Assembly (NCBI GenBank): GCA_002297005.1
Contig: DBIX01000053.1
Span: 1,897 to 42,452, forward strand
DNA: 40,556 nt
Direction: 5' to 3'
Origin: Cyanobacteria bacterium UBA791
Lineage (GTDB): Bacteria; Cyanobacteriota; Vampirovibrionia; Gastranaerophilales; Gastranaerophilaceae
This document shows positions 1-7,823 of the stretch, piece after piece (positions within the stretch are counted from its first letter, which is position 1; every line of letters begins with the position of its first letter). The position numbers and the translations under genes were made by a program. The notes under the pieces were generated by a model. It saw nothing but the letters and a program-made list of their open reading frames with translations, made no database searches and had not been told where the DNA came from.

Positions 1-405
1 GAAATTGATTGGCAAAATTTGTTTGATAAAAATCCGCACAAAGAACTAAAAAATATAGTTTCAGAATACTTACCAAAAGCATTTGTAAACGTAATTTTAA
101 AAAATATTAATTTAACTCAAAAAGGTCATGAGATAAAATCTAATACTAAAGTATTAGTCAATAGTACTATACGAAATTTCAAAACTAAGGTAATAAATAC
201 AAGAAAAAATGGTGAAACGGTAACTGTCGGTGGCGTATTGCTAAAAGAAATAGACTCAAAGACACTCCAATCAAGGTTAATTAGTGATTTGTATCTTTGT
301 GGAGAGGTTATTGATGTCGATGGTTTTTGTGGCGGATACAATTTACAGAACTGTTGGTCAACAGGTTATATTACAGCAATAGCAATAAATTCTAGACTTC
401 AATAA
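1..405 (+). CDS. BaiN/HI0933-family flavoprotein, C-terminal part (truncated by window edge)
   Basis: The reading frame is open from base 1, so this is the last 134 residues of a gene that starts outside the window. The stretch GGVLLKEID, then LYLCGEVIDVDGFCGGYN and the CWSTGYI ending, is the characteristic C-terminal FAD/NAD(P)-binding block of the HI0933/BaiN-like flavoproteins (family knowledge). These are cytosolic FAD-dependent oxidoreductases, often annotated as aminoacetone oxidase or 3-dehydro-bile-acid reductase. The specific substrate cannot be read from this fragment. It belongs to the host flank. I see no strong terminator in the 220 bases after it. Confidence 0.85.
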   Translation, partial: EIDWQNLFDKNPHKELKNIVSEYLPKAFVNVILKNINLTQKGHEIKSNTKVLVNSTIRNFKTKVINTRKNGETVTVGGVLLKEIDSKTLQSRLISDLYLCGEVIDVDGFCGGYNLQNCWSTGYITAIAINSRLQ

Positions 406-543
406 TAATCAGTTTTATAAACTTTTGTAACAATATTCAAAATAACTAATACTTTAGGGTTAGAAAATATCATTCTGTGGTATTATATTAGTACGCTATC
501 TGAATGATTTTTATAAATTGAGCATTGAACATCCTCAAAATGC

Positions 544-572
544 TTGACTTATATATGTATATCTGATAGGAT
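544..572 (+). promoter_or_regulatory. Putative sigma70 promoter of the pilin gene
   Basis: TTGACT (544-549), a 17-base spacer, then TAGGAT (567-572) preceded by the extended -10 TG at 564-565. The predicted start of transcription is near 579, about 50 bases before the pilin ATG. It is the only good -35/-10 pair I see in the 406-627 gap. Confidence 0.6.
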
Positions 573-627
573 TAAAACAATAATACAGTAATAAGAAAGT
601 ACATGAAAACTTAGAGAAAGGCGAATT

Positions 628-1326
628 ATGAAAAAACATTTAGGCTTTACTTTAGCAGAAGTTTTAATTACACTAGGTATCATTGGTGTAGTTGCTGCTA
701 TGACAATTCCGACTTTGATGTCAAACACAAACTCTTCAGAAATGAAGACAGCATTCAAAAAGATTTTATCAGCTATGAACCAAGCTGTAACAATGTCAGT
801 TGCATTGAACTACGTAGACTTTGCTGACATTACACAAACAAATACAGCTGATGATTCATTATACCAAATCTTGAATGACAAAATGCATATCGTAAGATTT
901 TTACCAGGTGGTAACAATGCCGATGAAGAAGCAAGCATGATGGGTTTTGCTGAATCTAACTACACATTGTTCTTCGCAGATGGTATGACTTTATCTTACA
1001 ACCCAGCAAACATGCACCACTGTACAAACTACAACGTTGCAGCTAGAGGTGGACGTTGTGTTGGTATCGTTGACGTAAACGGTAAAAGAAAACCAAACAA
1101 ATTGTCTAACTGCCAAGCTAGCATGAACCAAGGTTCAAACAACGGTTATGTATCAGCTGATAACGTAGCTTCAGGTGCTACAACTGATAACAAAGGTGTT
1201 ACTCACCCAGCAGGTGTTTGCCACGATGGTAACGCTCAAATCATTGACCAATTCTCAGTATTGTTCAAAGGTCAACAAGTATTACCAAATGGTTACGCTG
1301 CAAGATACGTATTATACAACAACTAA
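628..1326 (+). CDS. Type IV pilin-like / pseudopilin protein
   Basis: 232 residues. The N-terminus MKKHLGFTLAEVLITLGIIG is a type III (prepilin) signal: a short basic leader, a cleavage site between G7 and F8, and the conserved Glu at +5, followed by the hydrophobic helix to about residue 30. After processing by a prepilin peptidase it would be inserted in the inner membrane and assembled into a pilus or a type II secretion pseudopilus. The C-terminal globular part has several Cys residues that could form disulfides. The start is supported by an AAAGG ribosome site 8 bases upstream. It is a single-gene unit with its own promoter (544-572) and a strong terminator (1345-1383). This pilin type, in multiple copies, is common in Gastranaerophilales-like gut bacteria, which is my main clue to the host. 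The exact role (pilus, competence or secretion) is not resolved. Confidence 0.85.
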   Translation: MKKHLGFTLAEVLITLGIIGVVAAMTIPTLMSNTNSSEMKTAFKKILSAMNQAVTMSVALNYVDFADITQTNTADDSLYQILNDKMHIVRFLPGGNNADEEASMMGFAESNYTLFFADGMTLSYNPANMHHCTNYNVAARGGRCVGIVDVNGKRKPNKLSNCQASMNQGSNNGYVSADNVASGATTDNKGVTHPAGVCHDGNAQIIDQFSVLFKGQQVLPNGYAARYVLYNN

Positions 1327-1344
1327 TAATTCGCTTAGTTAAAT

Positions 1345-1383
1345 AAAAAAAGACCCGAGGTTGAAAACCTCGGGTCTTTTTTT
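1345..1383. terminator. Strong bidirectional intrinsic terminator
   Basis: An 18-bp perfect stem (1345-1362 with 1366-1383) whose GC-rich core is GACCCGAGG, flanked by A-run and T-run. It sits between the converging pilin (plus) and the coiled-coil gene (minus) and can stop transcription from both sides. Confidence 0.92.
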
Positions 1384-1399
1384 ATTATTGAAATTAAAC

Positions 1400-3055
1400 T
1401 TAAACGATAGGACTGCCATCCCACATATTAGGTTTGTATTCTTTACCATCTTTGTCTTTCCAGATATTGTTTTCGAAAACATATTCTTTGCCATCAACAG
1501 TTCTTTTTTCACCATTTTTAGGTTGTTGTGGGATATCTTGTTTTGCCCAGAAATCCATTGATGCGACAGAAGTATCATTATCAACATCAGTTTCATCAGG
1601 TTTTCTGATAGACTCAAGAACTCCATCTGCGCCAACTTTTCCAACTTGTCCTGCTTGAGTTTGAGCTTGAGCTTGAGGATTGCCGCCATCTACCTTGTCG
1701 TCATCGTCAGCAGACTCTATTGCTGTTGTAGCACTAATACCTAAAGATTTTTCTACGCTTGCTATTTTATCTTCTAAAGGTTTTAGCTGTTCAGTCTTAA
1801 TTTTATCTACTTCTGTTTGAAGAGCTTTCATCTTTTCTTCATTAGACTTATCAACACCTTTTGCTAATTCTGCTTGTAATGTTGCTTTTTCTTCTGTTAA
1901 TTTAGCTTTTTCAGCATCAGCTGTTTCCTGTAATGATTGTTTTTCAGCAGTTAATGTTTCTTTTTTAGCTAACAACTCTTTAACATTAGTTGTACCATCT
2001 GTCATTGATTTATTGTAATCTTCAATTTCTTTAGTTTTTGCTTTTACAATATCATCTTGAGCTTTTTTACCGCCTTTGCCGTCTTTGCCTTCTTTTAATT
2101 CTTTAATTTCTTGTTCTTTGGCTTCAACTTTAGCTTTTGCGGTTTCAACATCCTTTGTTAATTTGTTGATTTGCGCGCTATTATCTTTCTTTTGTTGTAC
2201 TGTTTGACCATCTGCTGTTGTTACTGTTACTTTTTTACCATCTTCTTTTTTAGCTGTTTTTAATTGATTTTCATAAGAAGATAAATTAGATTTCAATCCA
2301 GGAAGTTCACCTTCTGCAGCACTAATTTTTGTAGCATAATCAGCTGACTCTGCCTCTGCTTTTTCTTTTGCAGTTTGAGCATCATCTCTAGATTTAACTG
2401 TTTCTGTATTTTTACTTTCAATATCTTTAACTTGTGCATCTACAGTAGAAATTTCTGCATCTTTTGCTTCTACATCAGCCATAGCTTTACCATAACCTTG
2501 AGTTTTGTCTGCACCTGTTAACTCTTTATCAATTGCTGAAATTCTATCTTGTTTGCTCTTTGTAACAGAGCTATCTGTAGCATCTTGTTTACGTTCTGCA
2601 TCAAGTCTAGCGATTTCATCTTCTTTGGCTTTAACAGTTTGTTGAATAGCATCGCGTTGTGTTCTTAATGCTGCTAAGTCTTTTTCCAATGTTTTTCTAT
2701 TAGATTTTGATGCATCAGCTTGGAATGCTTTCAAATTAGCATCAACATTTGTACCTGCTGCAGGCTTTGAAGAGCCTTTTGCACCAGAAATTAATGTTGC
2801 TGCAACAGGAGCTAATGCAGTAAGTGCTGACAATGCAATCGCAATTGTCTGAGCTGTTTTAGCACCACCACTACTTGAAGATGTTGTTCTTTCAACTTCA
2901 TCATTAGTTTCTTGAACTTGAGCCTTTGCTGATTCATATAAACCATTTATTGATGAATTTTTATAAGACATACCGGTACTTGTTTTCAAGTTGGTATACG
3001 ATGTTGTAGCTTCGTTTAGCTTATTATTTAATCTACCTGCCATTCCTGAACCCAT
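1400..3055 (-). CDS. Membrane-anchored long coiled-coil protein (paralogue 1)
   Basis: 551 residues, not recognised as a named family. A short polar N-terminus (1-65) is followed by one hydrophobic segment (about 68-90, rich in Ala, Leu and Ile), then a very long Lys/Glu/Ala/Gln-rich heptad region from about 105 to 450, and a C-terminal tail with Gln/Ala repeats and a short aromatic module near the end (GKEYVFENNIWKDKDGKEY). The layout suggests a coiled-coil rod anchored at a membrane. The start is set by AAAGGAG 9 bases upstream. The neighbouring gene at 3188-4318 has the same architecture and a similar upstream element, so the two look like tandem paralogues. Function (cell-surface organisation, adhesion or envelope spacing) is unknown. 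Low-complexity composition makes any similarity search prone to false hits. Confidence 0.75.
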   Translation of the reverse strand: MGSGMAGRLNNKLNEATTSYTNLKTSTGMSYKNSSINGLYESAKAQVQETNDEVERTTSSSSGGAKTAQTIAIALSALTALAPVAATLISGAKGSSKPAAGTNVDANLKAFQADASKSNRKTLEKDLAALRTQRDAIQQTVKAKEDEIARLDAERKQDATDSSVTKSKQDRISAIDKELTGADKTQGYGKAMADVEAKDAEISTVDAQVKDIESKNTETVKSRDDAQTAKEKAEAESADYATKISAAEGELPGLKSNLSSYENQLKTAKKEDGKKVTVTTADGQTVQQKKDNSAQINKLTKDVETAKAKVEAKEQEIKELKEGKDGKGGKKAQDDIVKAKTKEIEDYNKSMTDGTTNVKELLAKKETLTAEKQSLQETADAEKAKLTEEKATLQAELAKGVDKSNEEKMKALQTEVDKIKTEQLKPLEDKIASVEKSLGISATTAIESADDDDKVDGGNPQAQAQTQAGQVGKVGADGVLESIRKPDETDVDNDTSVASMDFWAKQDIPQQPKNGEKRTVDGKEYVFENNIWKDKDGKEYKPNMWDGSPIV

Positions 3056-3077
3056 AAGCGTATTCTCCTTTTTTAGT

Positions 3078-3110
3078 TATACACATAATACCATACAACA
3101 TGCATGTCGG
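3078..3110 (-). promoter_or_regulatory. Upstream element shared by the two coiled-coil paralogues (copy 1)
   Basis: Read on the minus strand, CCGACATG (3110-3103) is followed, 25 bases away, by GTGTATA (3084-3078), with GGTAT between. The same elements in the same order lie upstream of the paralogue at 4337-4366. Probably a promoter or regulator site. The exact -35/-10 is unclear. Confidence 0.4.
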
Positions 3111-3136
3111 TATATCATGATTGAAACTTTAATAAA

Positions 3137-3174
3137 AAAGGGCGAATGTTAACAAATGTTAACATTCGCCCTTT
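3137..3174 (-). terminator. Intrinsic terminator of the 3188-4318 gene
   Basis: A 17-bp stem (3137-3153 with 3158-3174, core GGGCGAATGTTAAC) with a 4-base loop. On the minus strand it is followed by a T-run, 13 bases after the stop of the minus-strand gene. Confidence 0.9.
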
Positions 3175-3187
3175 AATTGTTATCTCT

Positions 3188-4318
3188 TTACGATTGTTTC
3201 TTTTTAGTTGGATCTTCTGCTTGAGCAGTTTGTTGTCTTTGTTGAGTTACTTGTGCTGTTTGAGTTTGTGTTGTGGAAGTTTGAGTAGTTCCTGCTGACT
3301 TCTTCAATTCTTCCAAAGCTGTTTTTAATTGTGTAACTTCATTTTCAAGTTTAGTCTTTGCAGCAACCTTATCTTTCATATCTTTATCTTTGTCTGCAAT
3401 GTCTTTGTCGGCTTGAGCAACTGCCTCATCGGCTTGTCGTTTTGCATCAACAGCAGCCTTTCTTTCAGCTTCTTTTGCGTCAATATCTTTTTGAATTTCT
3501 GCCTTTCTTGCTGTTTTTTGTTGTTCAGCTCGCTTAATTGCTGCCTCTGCCAGAGCAATCTTTTTCTTTGCTTCTGTAACAGCTTTTTCTTTAGCAGTAT
3601 TTTTAACTTGAACTACTTGAACTTGACCGTTTACAACTTTCTTTTGTTGAACCATATCTGGCATTGCTTGAGCTTTTGTTAAGTCAGTTTCTCCTTGCTT
3701 TTTATTTGCTTTTTGAGTTTCTATATCTTTATTTAAAGATGCTAACTTTTCGTCAGTTTCGTCATTCATTGATGCTGTCAACTTATCCCTTGCATCTTTA
3801 GCATCATCAATTTCTTTTTGTTTAGCAATAGAAACCTTGCCTTGTTCTTCTTTTGTTGTTTTTGCATTGGCAATTTCACCTTCTAATTTTTGAATATCTG
3901 TTTTATAAGTACTAACTTGTTTTTCTGCATCTGCAATTTTTTGAGTATATTCTTGAATTTGAGTTTGTTTTTGTTGTGGAGTTATTTTAGTATCTGAACT
4001 TGCTGATTTACATGCTTTGATTGAAGAAATCAAACTCATTGCTTGCGGAGCTAATGTTGCAACAGCAGAAATTGTACCAATAATAGCTTGTGTACGTTGT
4101 TGTTTTTTCAATCTATCATTTACAGCTTTAACTTCCGCTTCTGCACTCGCTTTTACATCACCATAAACTGATGTAAAAATAGAAGTTTGCTCATTATATT
4201 GTTGAGTAACTTTTGATAGTCTTGCATTAAATCCAGCATTAGAGCCTACACCAGAGGTTGAACCTGTTGATGTATTGTTATCTAATCTTGCTTTAATTTT
4301 ATCGAATGGATTTGACAT
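3188..4318 (-). CDS. Membrane-anchored coiled-coil protein (paralogue 2)
   Basis: 376 residues from the ATG at 4318, which I prefer over an upstream in-frame start at 4354 because AAAGGACG lies 7 bases before it and the sequence then begins MSNPFDKIKARLD. A polar N-terminus is followed by one hydrophobic segment (about 77-100), then a long Lys/Ala/Glu/Gln-rich coiled coil (about 115-345) and a Gln/Thr-rich tail. Architecture and composition match the 551-residue neighbour, and the upstream region carries the same CCGACATG/GTGTATA elements, so a tandem duplication with divergence is likely. It has its own terminator (3137-3174). Function unknown. The predicted location is a membrane with the rod projecting from it. 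Confidence 0.78.
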   Translation of the reverse strand: MSNPFDKIKARLDNNTSTGSTSGVGSNAGFNARLSKVTQQYNEQTSIFTSVYGDVKASAEAEVKAVNDRLKKQQRTQAIIGTISAVATLAPQAMSLISSIKACKSASSDTKITPQQKQTQIQEYTQKIADAEKQVSTYKTDIQKLEGEIANAKTTKEEQGKVSIAKQKEIDDAKDARDKLTASMNDETDEKLASLNKDIETQKANKKQGETDLTKAQAMPDMVQQKKVVNGQVQVVQVKNTAKEKAVTEAKKKIALAEAAIKRAEQQKTARKAEIQKDIDAKEAERKAAVDAKRQADEAVAQADKDIADKDKDMKDKVAAKTKLENEVTQLKTALEELKKSAGTTQTSTTQTQTAQVTQQRQQTAQAEDPTKKKQS

Positions 4319-4336
4319 AACACACGTCCTTTTTTC

Positions 4337-4366
4337 TATACACGATACCTTCAATTATCATGTCGG
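4337..4366 (-). promoter_or_regulatory. Upstream element shared by the two coiled-coil paralogues (copy 2)
   Basis: On the minus strand CCGACATG (4366-4359) then GTGTATA (4343-4337), with GGTAT between, 18 or more bases before the ATG at 4318. Same order as at 3078-3110. A second CATGTC at 4382-4377 on the minus strand makes an inverted pair (CATGTC...GACATG) across 4359-4380. Confidence 0.4.
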
Positions 4367-4434
4367 CACTTCAAGACATGAACTTTAGAGGTTTTGAGGT
4401 TTTTGTTAAGTTTTTGTTACAAAGATTTCTAAGC

Positions 4435-4461
4435 AAATAAAAAGGGACATTCATCTGTCCC
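4435..4461 (-). terminator. Intrinsic terminator of the AMIN-like protein gene
   Basis: Stem GGGACA (4444-4449) / TGTCCC (4456-4461) with a 6-base loop. On the minus strand it is followed by TTTTTATTT. It lies about 40 bases after the stop of the 4504-5694 gene. Confidence 0.85.
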
Positions 4462-4503
4462 TAGTGTTAATGTTGTCATGTGTTTATTAAAAAGTTTTTG
4501 AAA

Positions 4504-5694
4504 TTATGCGTTAGCTTTTGCTTTTAACATACCTGCTTTTAAGCCTTGAGCCAAGTCTGAACGACCATTTTTTTCATAAATTTGAGTCATAGATTCTAAG
4601 AATTTCATACTATCAATATTTGAAGCCTTAGCTACAGGAGCTGACATATTTTGTACAGGTCTATTAATACCCAAGTTCATTTTGTTTTGATTAATTCTTG
4701 AACCAACTGTTGACATAATTCTTGGTTGAGGTGCTTGTGCTTGTTGAGAACCAGCAACTTGAGCTGATGTAACAGGTCTTTTCATCATAATGTCAGATGA
4801 CATGTATGGGCTCTTTGTACTTGCTTGGTATGCACGCATGCCATAACCAGCGTTTGAACTTACTGACGTTTTTACAACCTGAGGAGCAATTGGTTGTTTT
4901 TGAAGTTGCGGTCTTTGAATGTTCATTGCTTCTTGTGGTCTTTCTAAAGACATAGGTCCTACAACACCACCGCGCATTGACATATCTTTGTACAAGCTCA
5001 ATTCTCTATCTTTTAAGCTTTGTGCTAAACCAATTGCTGTATCAGGTTCTTCTTTCTTGAATAATTTAATACCGCAAAATAAAATTATACCGATTAAGCC
5101 TGTTGATACGATGTTTGAAATATTACCTTGTCCTAAGAAGTTTTTAATCATTGCGATTAAACCAGACATTGGACCTTCTGAATCCATATCTTCTTCGTCA
5201 AATTCTTCGTCATAAACAGGTGCATAAGCATCTACAGGTGCAGATAAAACAATTTTATCTTTATTTGAATGTTTTTTGTTTGCTTTCTTTGTTGAACCAC
5301 CTAAAACAGCTTTGTTATTAGATGCTTCTAATGTTGATTCTTCTGTATTGAAAGTTACAGCAGAATTAGCAATATTGTTAGCTTGGATAATGATATTCAA
5401 AGCATTATCGCCAACAGGTTCAACCATTACGCTATCAACTTCTGCCGCATTTTTATAAATTGTATTTAACGATTTTGAAGGTTTGATGTTCTTCAAAGTT
5501 AAAATCATATTATTTGAAGATTGAATTGTACGTTTCATATTTACTTCAGATTTTGTATCTAAAGTAATATTATATGTATCCTTCAATGAATCAATCTCAA
5601 TTGAATTCAACACATTCATTTTTGCTTCATTGGCTGCATTTGCACTCATTGCAGTTACAACTAATATCATTAATGTAGTGATTAAACGTTTCAC
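4504..5694 (-). CDS. Secreted/membrane AMIN-domain-like envelope protein
   Basis: 396 residues with a GTG start (5694-5692) preceded by AAGGGGTGG. A signal peptide occupies residues 1-20 (cleavage after SANA). Residues about 28-120 alternate short beta-strands and turns (IEIDSLKDTYNITLDT..., ILTLKNIKPS...) like the AMIN domains at the N-terminus of secretin-type and cell-wall amidase proteins. That assignment is by pattern only. An acidic patch (about 160-178) precedes a transmembrane helix (about 190-212, ending GIKLFKKEE), and the C-terminal 180 residues are Met/Gln/Pro-rich and mostly disordered until a helical end. Predicted topology: periplasmic AMIN-like part, one later membrane anchor, cytoplasmic tail. 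The nearby pilin may hint at an envelope or pilus role, but no direct link is visible. Confidence 0.7.
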   Translation of the reverse strand: MKRLITTLMILVVTAMSANAANEAKMNVLNSIEIDSLKDTYNITLDTKSEVNMKRTIQSSNNMILTLKNIKPSKSLNTIYKNAAEVDSVMVEPVGDNALNIIIQANNIANSAVTFNTEESTLEASNNKAVLGGSTKKANKKHSNKDKIVLSAPVDAYAPVYDEEFDEEDMDSEGPMSGLIAMIKNFLGQGNISNIVSTGLIGIILFCGIKLFKKEEPDTAIGLAQSLKDRELSLYKDMSMRGGVVGPMSLERPQEAMNIQRPQLQKQPIAPQVVKTSVSSNAGYGMRAYQASTKSPYMSSDIMMKRPVTSAQVAGSQQAQAPQPRIMSTVGSRINQNKMNLGINRPVQNMSAPVAKASNIDSMKFLESMTQIYEKNGRSDLAQGLKAGMLKAKANA

Positions 5695-5765
5695 AATTCC
5701 ACCCCTTGTTATTCATTAACACTCTGATGTCTTTCTTCTGACATTATTAGTTTATCTGTTTTTGC

Positions 5766-5777
5766 ATGTCATGACAT
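5766..5777. promoter_or_regulatory. Perfect 12-bp palindrome upstream of the AMIN-like gene
   Basis: ATGTCATGACAT reads the same on both strands, 72 bases upstream of the GTG start. It contains the GACATG core also seen upstream of the two coiled-coil genes, so it may be a regulator site common to this host cluster. Confidence 0.35.
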
Positions 5778-5848
5778 CAATCAATGGATTTAACTTAGAG
5801 TAGACCAAAAGATCAATAAAAGTTTAACAAATAAAATAATTTAAATAC

Positions 5849-5880
5849 AAAAAAATAACAAGACCTGAAAGCCTTGTTAT
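5849..5880 (-). terminator. Intrinsic terminator downstream of the tRNA-Gly remnant
   Basis: Stem ATAACAAG (5855-5862) / CTTGTTAT (5873-5880), followed on the minus strand by a run of seven T. It originally ended the tRNA-Gly transcript. In the lysogen it would also be the first terminator met by late phage transcripts reading out past the endolysin gene. Confidence 0.85.
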
Positions 5881-5883
5881 AAA

Positions 5884-5933
5884 TGGAGCGGAAGACGAGA
5901 CTCGAACTCGCAACAACCTGCTTGGAAGGCAGA
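5884..5933 (-). tRNA. tRNA-Gly(UCC) 3' half: left prophage attachment site
   Basis: On the minus strand the 3' half of a glycine tRNA is intact: anticodon loop CTTCCAA (5928-5922, anticodon TCC), anticodon 3' strand GCAGG, variable loop, T-arm with TTCGAGT loop, acceptor strand CTTCCGC, discriminator T and encoded CCA (5886-5884). Five more bases (5933-5929, TCTGC) still pair with the anticodon stem. Beyond that no D-arm or 5' acceptor strand exists, only AT-rich phage-like DNA. This is the expected product of tyrosine-recombinase integration into a tRNA gene: the 3' half is duplicated, and this end keeps the orphan copy. The recombination core therefore lies within these 50 bases. The functional tRNA should be rebuilt at the other prophage end, outside the window. 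I regard this remnant as non-functional. Confidence 0.88.
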
Positions 5934-5941
5934 AAATACCA

Positions 5942-6028
5942 ATTTTTATTATTTTTATAGTTTTTACTATCTTTATATTATTGTATTATAACCGTTTTAC
6001 ATTTTTATTATTTTTATAGTTTTTATTA
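5942..6028. repeat. Two 28-bp direct repeats beside the attachment site
   Basis: 5942-5969 and 6001-6028 match at 27 of 28 positions (start ATTTTTATTATTTTTATAG), offset by 59 bases. They begin within 10 bases of the tRNA remnant, on the phage side. Position and spacing fit integrase arm-type sites or accessory factor sites, although AT-rich composition alone could favour such repeats. Confidence 0.55.
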
Positions 6029-6030
6029 TT

Positions 6031-6050
6031 TTTGTGAACATTTTGTGAAC
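6031..6050. repeat. Short direct repeat TTTGTGAAC x2
   Basis: TTTGTGAAC at 6031-6039 and 6042-6050, an 11-base (one helical turn) offset, immediately after the longer AT repeats. A candidate pair of recombinase or excisionase binding sites. It ends 5 bases before the endolysin stop codon. Confidence 0.45.
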
Positions 6051-6054
6051 TTCG

Positions 6055-6495
6055 TTAGCAACCTTTATAATTATCAATTGCTTGTTTTCTGTTACCCTCT
6101 GCCTTATATGAAATGTGAATCCATATATTACCGTCTGAATCGTATTCGTATAACATTTGGTCATATACGAGTCCTGAATTTTTAATCCAGTTAAATACCT
6201 CTTTTGTATTTACACCACTTACAACAAAATCAACTGCTTGACCGTATAAATGTTGAGAATTTTTAGCTGGTTTTCTTCCTAAGTTTTCTAATTTTTTCCA
6301 AAGTGCGTAAGAGCGGTAACCACCTGTTACAATTATAGGTTTTTTAAAATGTTCTCTAATTGGTTGAAGTACGTAATAAATAACATTTAACAAATTGTCC
6401 AAGTGCTGTATGGTTGGCATATTATTAATGTTATATTTTATTGCTGTGTCTGATTTTATTAATTCTGAAATTTTGAAATATAGTTTATTGCTCAT
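6055..6495 (-). CDS. M15-family zinc peptidase (endolysin)
   Basis: 146 residues. GGYRS (58-62), then the zinc motif SQHLYGQAVD with His82 and Asp89, and a third ligand His127 in IWIHISY, match the peptidase M15_3 / VanY-DacA-like pattern S-x-H-x-x-G-x-A-x-D. Such enzymes cut D-Ala or L-Ala-D-Glu type bonds in peptidoglycan, here most likely to lyse the host. It is the last gene of the late operon. Its start overlaps the stop of the large terminase by one base, implying translational coupling. No signal peptide is present, so release would depend on a holin-type membrane protein. It lies directly beside the attachment site, as lysis genes often do in temperate phages. Confidence 0.85.
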   Translation of the reverse strand: MSNKLYFKISELIKSDTAIKYNINNMPTIQHLDNLLNVIYYVLQPIREHFKKPIIVTGGYRSYALWKKLENLGRKPAKNSQHLYGQAVDFVVSGVNTKEVFNWIKNSGLVYDQMLYEYDSDGNIWIHISYKAEGNRKQAIDNYKGC

Positions 6496-7817
6496 TATTT
6501 AATTCTCCAATAATACTCTGTTAAGTAACTAACTGCATCGAAAATGTGAGATAAAAATTTACTATCTCTATCATTTTTGATTTGATTGATTGTTGGTACA
6601 TCTATAATTGTTGTACCAGGTTTAAAAGATAGATTGTAAATGTTGTACAAAATCCATTTACATTTTCTAGGGTCAACGAATAAATGTCTTTGTCCTTTGG
6701 TGTTTTTTACCATAGCATTGAATGAAGCGATACGGTTGATTATGGGTGGGTTATAATTTCTTAAATCAAATTGAACTTCTTGCCTACTATAATTTTTATA
6801 ACCAGTTTTTTTACTGTACTCATCAAGAATTTGTCGCATTGTTGCGTAGTTAGTAAATTCAGACTGAGTACTTCTATTGTCACCTGATGCGTCACCATTT
6901 ATAATTATTTTTCCTTTATGGCTTGGGTAACGTCTGATAAATTCTTTAATACATTGACTCGTGGTAGTGTTTTCAACTACAATTTCATCAAAAAAGCAAA
7001 CATTTTTTTCGTCTATATGAGCTACTGCCCAACTCATTGGGTCAACGTTGAAATCACAAGTTAAATGTAAATCTAAGTTAGGATTATACTTAAGATTTTT
7101 TAGATTATCATTAGAAAAACCTTTTACAACTAATCCGCTTGCATAGTCGCCAAACTCCCCTAAAACATTAATTCTATAATATTCAGGGTCATAAGCATTT
7201 TTTAGCCCCTCTACATAATCGCTCGGTAAATAAATATTATTTGTTGTTGGAGCTATAATAAGCCTATAATTAGGTTGCTTTTCTTCTACAAACCTTTTAC
7301 TTATCCAACCTTTACTTGCTTCAGGGTTTGTATGTCCAAAAAGTCTATAGCGAAAATCGACCCAATCTTTACCTCTGTAAGTATTTCTTAAACGACCCAA
7401 TAGACCTTTTATTGTAGAATCACTTACCTGTGAAGCTTCTTCTATTTCAGCCCAATGTAGGTCCATTGATTTAAACCCCTCAGGGTCGCCAAGCTGATTG
7501 AAATAAATCTCAGAGCCATTTTTAAAAGTTATAAGCTTATCTACCTTGTTATATTTATAGTCACGATTTCTAACAAAACCGAGGGCTTGTAAATGCTCAA
7601 AGTATTTTACAAGTGTAGTTTTTCTTACAAGCTCGTATTCTTTAGCTCCTACAAGACCTCTGCAACCTGGATACTTTAAAGCCAGTAAAATACCCAATAG
7701 AGAACCGCAAAAAGTCTTACCTGAACCAAAACCGCCCTGATATATTGCAATATCCCTTTGGTAATTATGAGTTATCTCTAAAAACTCTGCCTGTTTATCT
7801 AATAGCTGGTACTCCAT
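6495..7817 (-). CDS. Terminase large subunit (DNA packaging ATPase-nuclease)
   Basis: 440 residues, normal length for the family. ATPase half: Walker A GGFGSGKT (28-35) and an acidic Walker B-like stretch LHWAEIEEA (121-129). Nuclease half (RNase H-like fold): Asp256 in LTCDFNVDP, Asp310 in INGDASG, and Asp427 in HIFDAVSYL are placed as the metal-binding triad. It cuts concatemeric DNA and pumps it through the portal. The start has GGAGTAA upstream. It is encoded near the very end of the late operon, 24 kb away from the small terminase at 31646-32149, an arrangement like T7 gene 19 rather than the usual adjacent pair. Confidence 0.93.
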   Translation of the reverse strand: MEYQLLDKQAEFLEITHNYQRDIAIYQGGFGSGKTFCGSLLGILLALKYPGCRGLVGAKEYELVRKTTLVKYFEHLQALGFVRNRDYKYNKVDKLITFKNGSEIYFNQLGDPEGFKSMDLHWAEIEEASQVSDSTIKGLLGRLRNTYRGKDWVDFRYRLFGHTNPEASKGWISKRFVEEKQPNYRLIIAPTTNNIYLPSDYVEGLKNAYDPEYYRINVLGEFGDYASGLVVKGFSNDNLKNLKYNPNLDLHLTCDFNVDPMSWAVAHIDEKNVCFFDEIVVENTTTSQCIKEFIRRYPSHKGKIIINGDASGDNRSTQSEFTNYATMRQILDEYSKKTGYKNYSRQEVQFDLRNYNPPIINRIASFNAMVKNTKGQRHLFVDPRKCKWILYNIYNLSFKPGTTIIDVPTINQIKNDRDSKFLSHIFDAVSYLTEYYWRIK

Positions 7818-7823
7818 AATCGA

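Noticed and set aside
1339..1689. Minus-strand Lys/Leu-rich ORF across the terminator
   Set aside because: Out-of-frame shadow of the 551-residue gene that would also run through the terminator hairpin.
3329..3682. Cys/Phe/Leu-rich plus-strand ORF
   Set aside because: Antisense shadow of the Lys/Gln-rich coiled-coil gene; no start signal and unnatural composition.
5884..6060. tRNA interrupted by an intron
   Set aside because: No matching 5' half (D-arm or 5' acceptor strand) could be found on the minus strand nearby; a prophage junction explains the half tRNA.
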